Positions 56,216 through 58,350 of a stretch of DNA of 58,350 bases are shown here, piece by piece; within the stretch, counting starts at the first letter, position 1; each line of letters begins with the position of its first letter. The notes beneath the pieces are model-generated. The model was given only the letters and a program-made list of their open reading frames with translations, did not search any database and was not told the origin of the DNA. Where the stretch lies: positions 1 to 58,350 of the forward strand of contig JNWL01000050.1 in the NCBI GenBank assembly GCA_000716465.1, read 5' to 3'. The DNA comes from Streptomyces bikiniensis. Lineage in GTDB: Bacteria > Actinomycetota > Actinomycetes > Streptomycetales > Streptomycetaceae. The position numbers were made by a program, and so were the translations under genes.

Positions 56216-57181
56216 TCAGAGCTCGCGCAGGACCGGAAGCAGTTCCTTCTCCGCCCAGCGCAGGAACGGCTCCTGGTGCCCGCCGCCGATCTGGACGAGG
56301 GCCAGCTCGGTGAAGCCGGCCTCGGCGTACGGACGGGCGGCCTCCACGAACGCGTCGACGTCGTCGCCGCAGGGGATGTTCTCCGCCACGTCCTCGGGCC
56401 GCACGGTCTCGGTGGCCTGGGCGAACCCGGAGGGCAGCGGAAGCTCGGAGTTGACGCCCCAGCCGCCCAGTGACCAGCGGAACTGGTCGTGGGCGCGGGC
56501 CACCGCCGCCTCCCGGTCGGGGTCGTAGCAGACCGGCATCTGGCCGACGCGCGGCTTGCCCGCCCCGCCGTGCTCGTCGAAGGCGTCGAGCAGCTCCCCC
56601 TTCGGCTCCGTGGCGATCACCAGGTCCGCCCGCCGCCCGGCCACCTTGCAGGAGTGCGGGCCCGACACGGCGATCCCGATGGGCGGGGGCGCGTCCGGGA
56701 CGTCCCACAGCTTGGCGTTCTCGACCTGGAAGTGGGTTCCGCGGTGGGTCACGTACTCGCCGGAGAACAGGTCGCGGATGATCCCGGCGGCCTCGTCCAG
56801 CATCTCCAGGCGGACGCCCGCCGAGGGCCAGCCCGCGCCGACGACGTGCTCGTTCAGGATCTCGCCCGACCCGAGGCCGAGCCGGAAGCGGCCCTCGGAG
56901 AGCAGCTGCACGGTCGCCGCCTTCTGCGCCACGACCGCCGGGTGGTAGCGGAAGGTCGGACAGGTCACGTACGTCATCAGGGGGATGCGGGAGGTCGCCT
57001 GCGCCGCCGCCCCCAGGACGCTCCACGCGTACGGGGCGTGGCCCTGGGAGTCCAGCCACGGGAAGGAGTGGTCCGAGATCACGGAGAAGTCGAACCCGAC
57101 GCGCTCCGCCTCGACCACGTGCCCCACCAGCTCACGGGGCCCGGCCTGCTCGGTCATCATCGTGTACCCGATCTGCATCAT
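56216..57181 (-). CDS. LLM-class F420-dependent oxidoreductase, G6PDH type
   Basis: A 321-residue luciferase-like TIM barrel. IGYTMMTEQAGPRELVGHVVEAERVGFDF and VISDHSFPW (the coenzyme F420 region of the F420-glucose-6-phosphate dehydrogenase-like group), RFRLGLGSGEILNEHVVG and GPHSCKVAGRRADLVI are clear. It should use reduced or oxidised F420 to transfer hydride to an unknown substrate. The start is the first of two adjacent ATGs; the ribosome site is weak. There is no functional link to its neighbours. Confidence 0.88.
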   Translation of the reverse strand: MMQIGYTMMTEQAGPRELVGHVVEAERVGFDFSVISDHSFPWLDSQGHAPYAWSVLGAAAQATSRIPLMTYVTCPTFRYHPAVVAQKAATVQLLSEGRFRLGLGSGEILNEHVVGAGWPSAGVRLEMLDEAAGIIRDLFSGEYVTHRGTHFQVENAKLWDVPDAPPPIGIAVSGPHSCKVAGRRADLVIATEPKGELLDAFDEHGGAGKPRVGQMPVCYDPDREAAVARAHDQFRWSLGGWGVNSELPLPSGFAQATETVRPEDVAENIPCGDDVDAFVEAARPYAEAGFTELALVQIGGGHQEPFLRWAEKELLPVLREL

Positions 57182-57530
57182 GCCGGGCGACTTGCCGCGA
57201 ACACGCCCCTTGAAACGGGCATGCCGGGCACTTCTCCCGACGGCGTCCGTAACGGTGTGCGACGGGCGAAAACAGGTGCAGGCCCCGATGCGGGCGGATG
57301 GTGCCCCGGGGGGGACGGTGGGGCGGAGGAGTACCCGGCGGCCCGGTCGCCGCGCCGGTGCGCGGGACGGGGCGCGCGGAGCGCCGGGCCGGCCGGTGAC
57401 GCCGGTGTTCCGCGCCATGGGCACGAACGGAGTCCGCGCCCATGACACGCCCCTCCCGCAGACCACGGAGTCCCCTCGCCGCTCCGGACGCAGCGCCCGC
57501 GCCCGGCCGCCGCCACCGGGCGGGTCCGCC
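57182..57530. other. Intergenic region, nothing recognised
   Basis: 349 bases between the LLM gene start and the transporter remnant. It must contain the LLM promoter, but no clear -10/-35 pair, operator or RNA was identified. Open frames here are antisense or low complexity. Confidence 0.5.
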
Positions 57531-57713
57531 GTGAGCGTGACCACGTGGGCGACCGTCGCGGTGTTCGCGGCCGTCTGCGTACTGATCGCCACGGAGTGGG
57601 TCCACCGGGTCGCCGCGGCCCTCGGCGGCACGGTCGCCATGCTGCTCATCGGGGCGACCAGCCCGGAGGACGCCTTCTTCTCCGAGCACACGGGCGTCGA
57701 CTGGAACGTCCTC
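57531..57713 (+). pseudogene. 5' fragment of an ArsB/NhaD-type ion transporter
   Basis: From a GTG, 61 codons give VSVTTWATVAVFAAVCVLIATEWVHRV in outline, then ALGGTVAMLLIGATSPEDAFFSEHTGVDWNVL, which follows the first two membrane spans of ArsB/NhaD permeases up to the GVDWNV motif. The frame then ends. In the next frame a different hydrophobic segment (VVVVSGGLLLAAGLVTAALAVNLFDP, 57720-57800) begins, so the rest of the transporter (over 300 residues) has been deleted or joined to another broken gene. Confidence 0.55.
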
Positions 57714-57934
57714 ACCACACCGTCGTGGTCGTCAGCGGCGGACTGCTCCTGGCGGCCGGCCTCGTCACGGCGGCCCTCGCGGTGAACCTCTTCGACCCCC
57801 GGGAGCAGCGGCTCCGGCGGCCGGCGGTCACCCCGGGCCGAACTCCCCCTCCCGGGGCGGGCGTCGACGCCGTCCCACTCCGTGGAACGCCGGCCGGCGC
57901 ACCTTGACCCCGCCGGCGGGCACCTGCTTCGATC

Positions 57935-58024
57935 ATGCACATGAAGAGCCGCCGGACGACCCTCACGCGACGACGCCACGTCGACCTCGCGCGCACGTCC
58001 TGCGCCCTCTGTAGCGTGCGCTGA
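57935..58024 (+). CDS. Putative cysteine-containing leader peptide
   Basis: A 29-residue ORF, MHMKSRRTTLTRRRHVDL followed by ARTSCALCSVR. It has the basic TRRRHVDLxR core and a C-terminal pair of Cys that mark short leader peptides found upstream of sulfur-assimilation genes in actinomycetes. Ribosome stalling at the Cys codons is thought to control the downstream gene. It points rightward; no gene is visible in the remaining 326 bases, so the regulated gene probably lies outside the window. Confidence 0.65.
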   Translation: MHMKSRRTTLTRRRHVDLARTSCALCSVR

Positions 58025-58350
58025 CCCCGGCCGCGGTCCTCCGCGACCGCGGGCACCGGCCGGGACCGCCGTCCCCGGGGCCCCTGTTCCCGGTCGCCGC
58101 CGGAGCGTTCCCGCCGGCCGTCCCCGCCGCCGGGCGCCCGTCCGGCCACCGCCCGCCGCCCCCGGCGCGTTTCCTCCGCCGGAGGCCGGCCCCGGCTGCG
58201 TGACGCCGGTCGGGCCGCAGAACCCGTCAACCTCACTGGCCCCATCAGTCCCACAGGCCCTACCGGCCCTACCAACCTCACCGGTCCCACCAACCCCGCC
58301 CGCCCCCGGCCCCGGCGATCCCGGGAGCGCCGGCCGTGGGCCCGCCCCGC
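58025..58350. other. Downstream of leader peptide; no gene seen
   Basis: GC-rich sequence to the window end. It contains GGACCGCC-type short inverted segments near 58030-58110 that could form attenuator stems, and the 9-base repeat at 58235-58297. No supported coding region begins here. Confidence 0.4.
58235..58297. repeat. Seven 9-base degenerate repeats (ACCGGYCCY)
   Basis: Consecutive 9-base units from ACTGGCCCC to ACCAACCCC. Read forward they encode a collagen-like pattern TGP-ISP-TGP-TGP-TNL-TGP-TNP, in a frame that stays open to the window end. Confidence 0.6.

Overview
The window reads as a high-GC actinomycete chromosome, almost certainly Streptomyces. Codons are strongly G/C-ending, TTG and GTG starts are common, 4-base ATGA/GTGA gene overlaps are frequent, DmdR/IdeR-type iron boxes are numerous, and the proteins (CDGSH, DUF6479, G6PDH-type LLM, short Cys/Arg leader peptide) are of streptomycete type. 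No rRNA, tRNA, CRISPR array or intact insertion sequence was seen.

About 1-44 kb is one large iron-regulated siderophore locus. The left edge (75-2580) has an EntS-like exporter, a free aryl carrier protein, an ArgA-like acetyltransferase and an MbtH protein around perfect iron-box palindromes. An AraC regulator follows, then a complete ABC uptake system (3669-7718) and a siderophore-interacting protein fused to a degenerate O-methyltransferase-like domain (7854-9725). A 43-codon isochorismatase stub sits behind it, a relic of catechol biosynthesis. An amidase and a family-5 uracil-DNA glycosylase interrupt the locus. A second ABC uptake system (12381-16289) with a fused permease follows. The core comes next: MarR regulator, hydroxyornithine formyltransferase, ornithine N-monooxygenase, a ferric-siderophore binding protein and a 4786-residue four-module NRPS (21106-35466). 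After a 20-bp hairpin terminator, a heterodimeric ABC exporter runs the other way, and a third set of FecCD permeases plus ATPase (39427-42460) runs forward.

The NRPS reads C-A-T-C-A-T-C-A-T-C-A-T-C. The first C domain is EntF/DhbF-like, so an aryl group (probably 2,3-dihydroxybenzoate) from the free carrier protein should cap the peptide. The selectivity residues read: A1 DVWIVGAVNK (unknown), A2 DVWHFSLVDK (Ser, as in EntF), A3 DMENLGLINK (N5-hydroxyornithine, as in coelichelin) and A4 DVFILGAVNK (close to A1). With the oxygenase and formyltransferase next door, the best inference is aryl-X-Ser-hOrn-X, X being perhaps N5-formyl-N5-hydroxyornithine: a mixed catecholate-hydroxamate. There is no thioesterase, and the terminal C domain has lost its catalytic His. 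The genes that make and activate the aryl acid are not in the window and probably lie left of base 1.

From 45 to 49.5 kb there is an argCJBD operon (ornithine precursor pathway) with no argR or visible ARG box, but with an iron box in its upstream region. Its ArgJ has lost about 60 internal residues. This looks like a second, siderophore-dedicated arg set. An iron box also precedes a GAF-PAS-GAF-PP2C phosphatase (49938-52187).

The right end (52-58 kb) is ordinary accessory chromosome. It holds a DUF2975/Xre pair with a palindromic operator, a trio of iron-linked genes (heme-oxygenase-like redox protein, CDGSH protein, HemK-like methyltransferase), a DUF6479 protein and an LLM oxidoreductase. 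It ends with gene debris and an unannotated cysteine-containing leader peptide.
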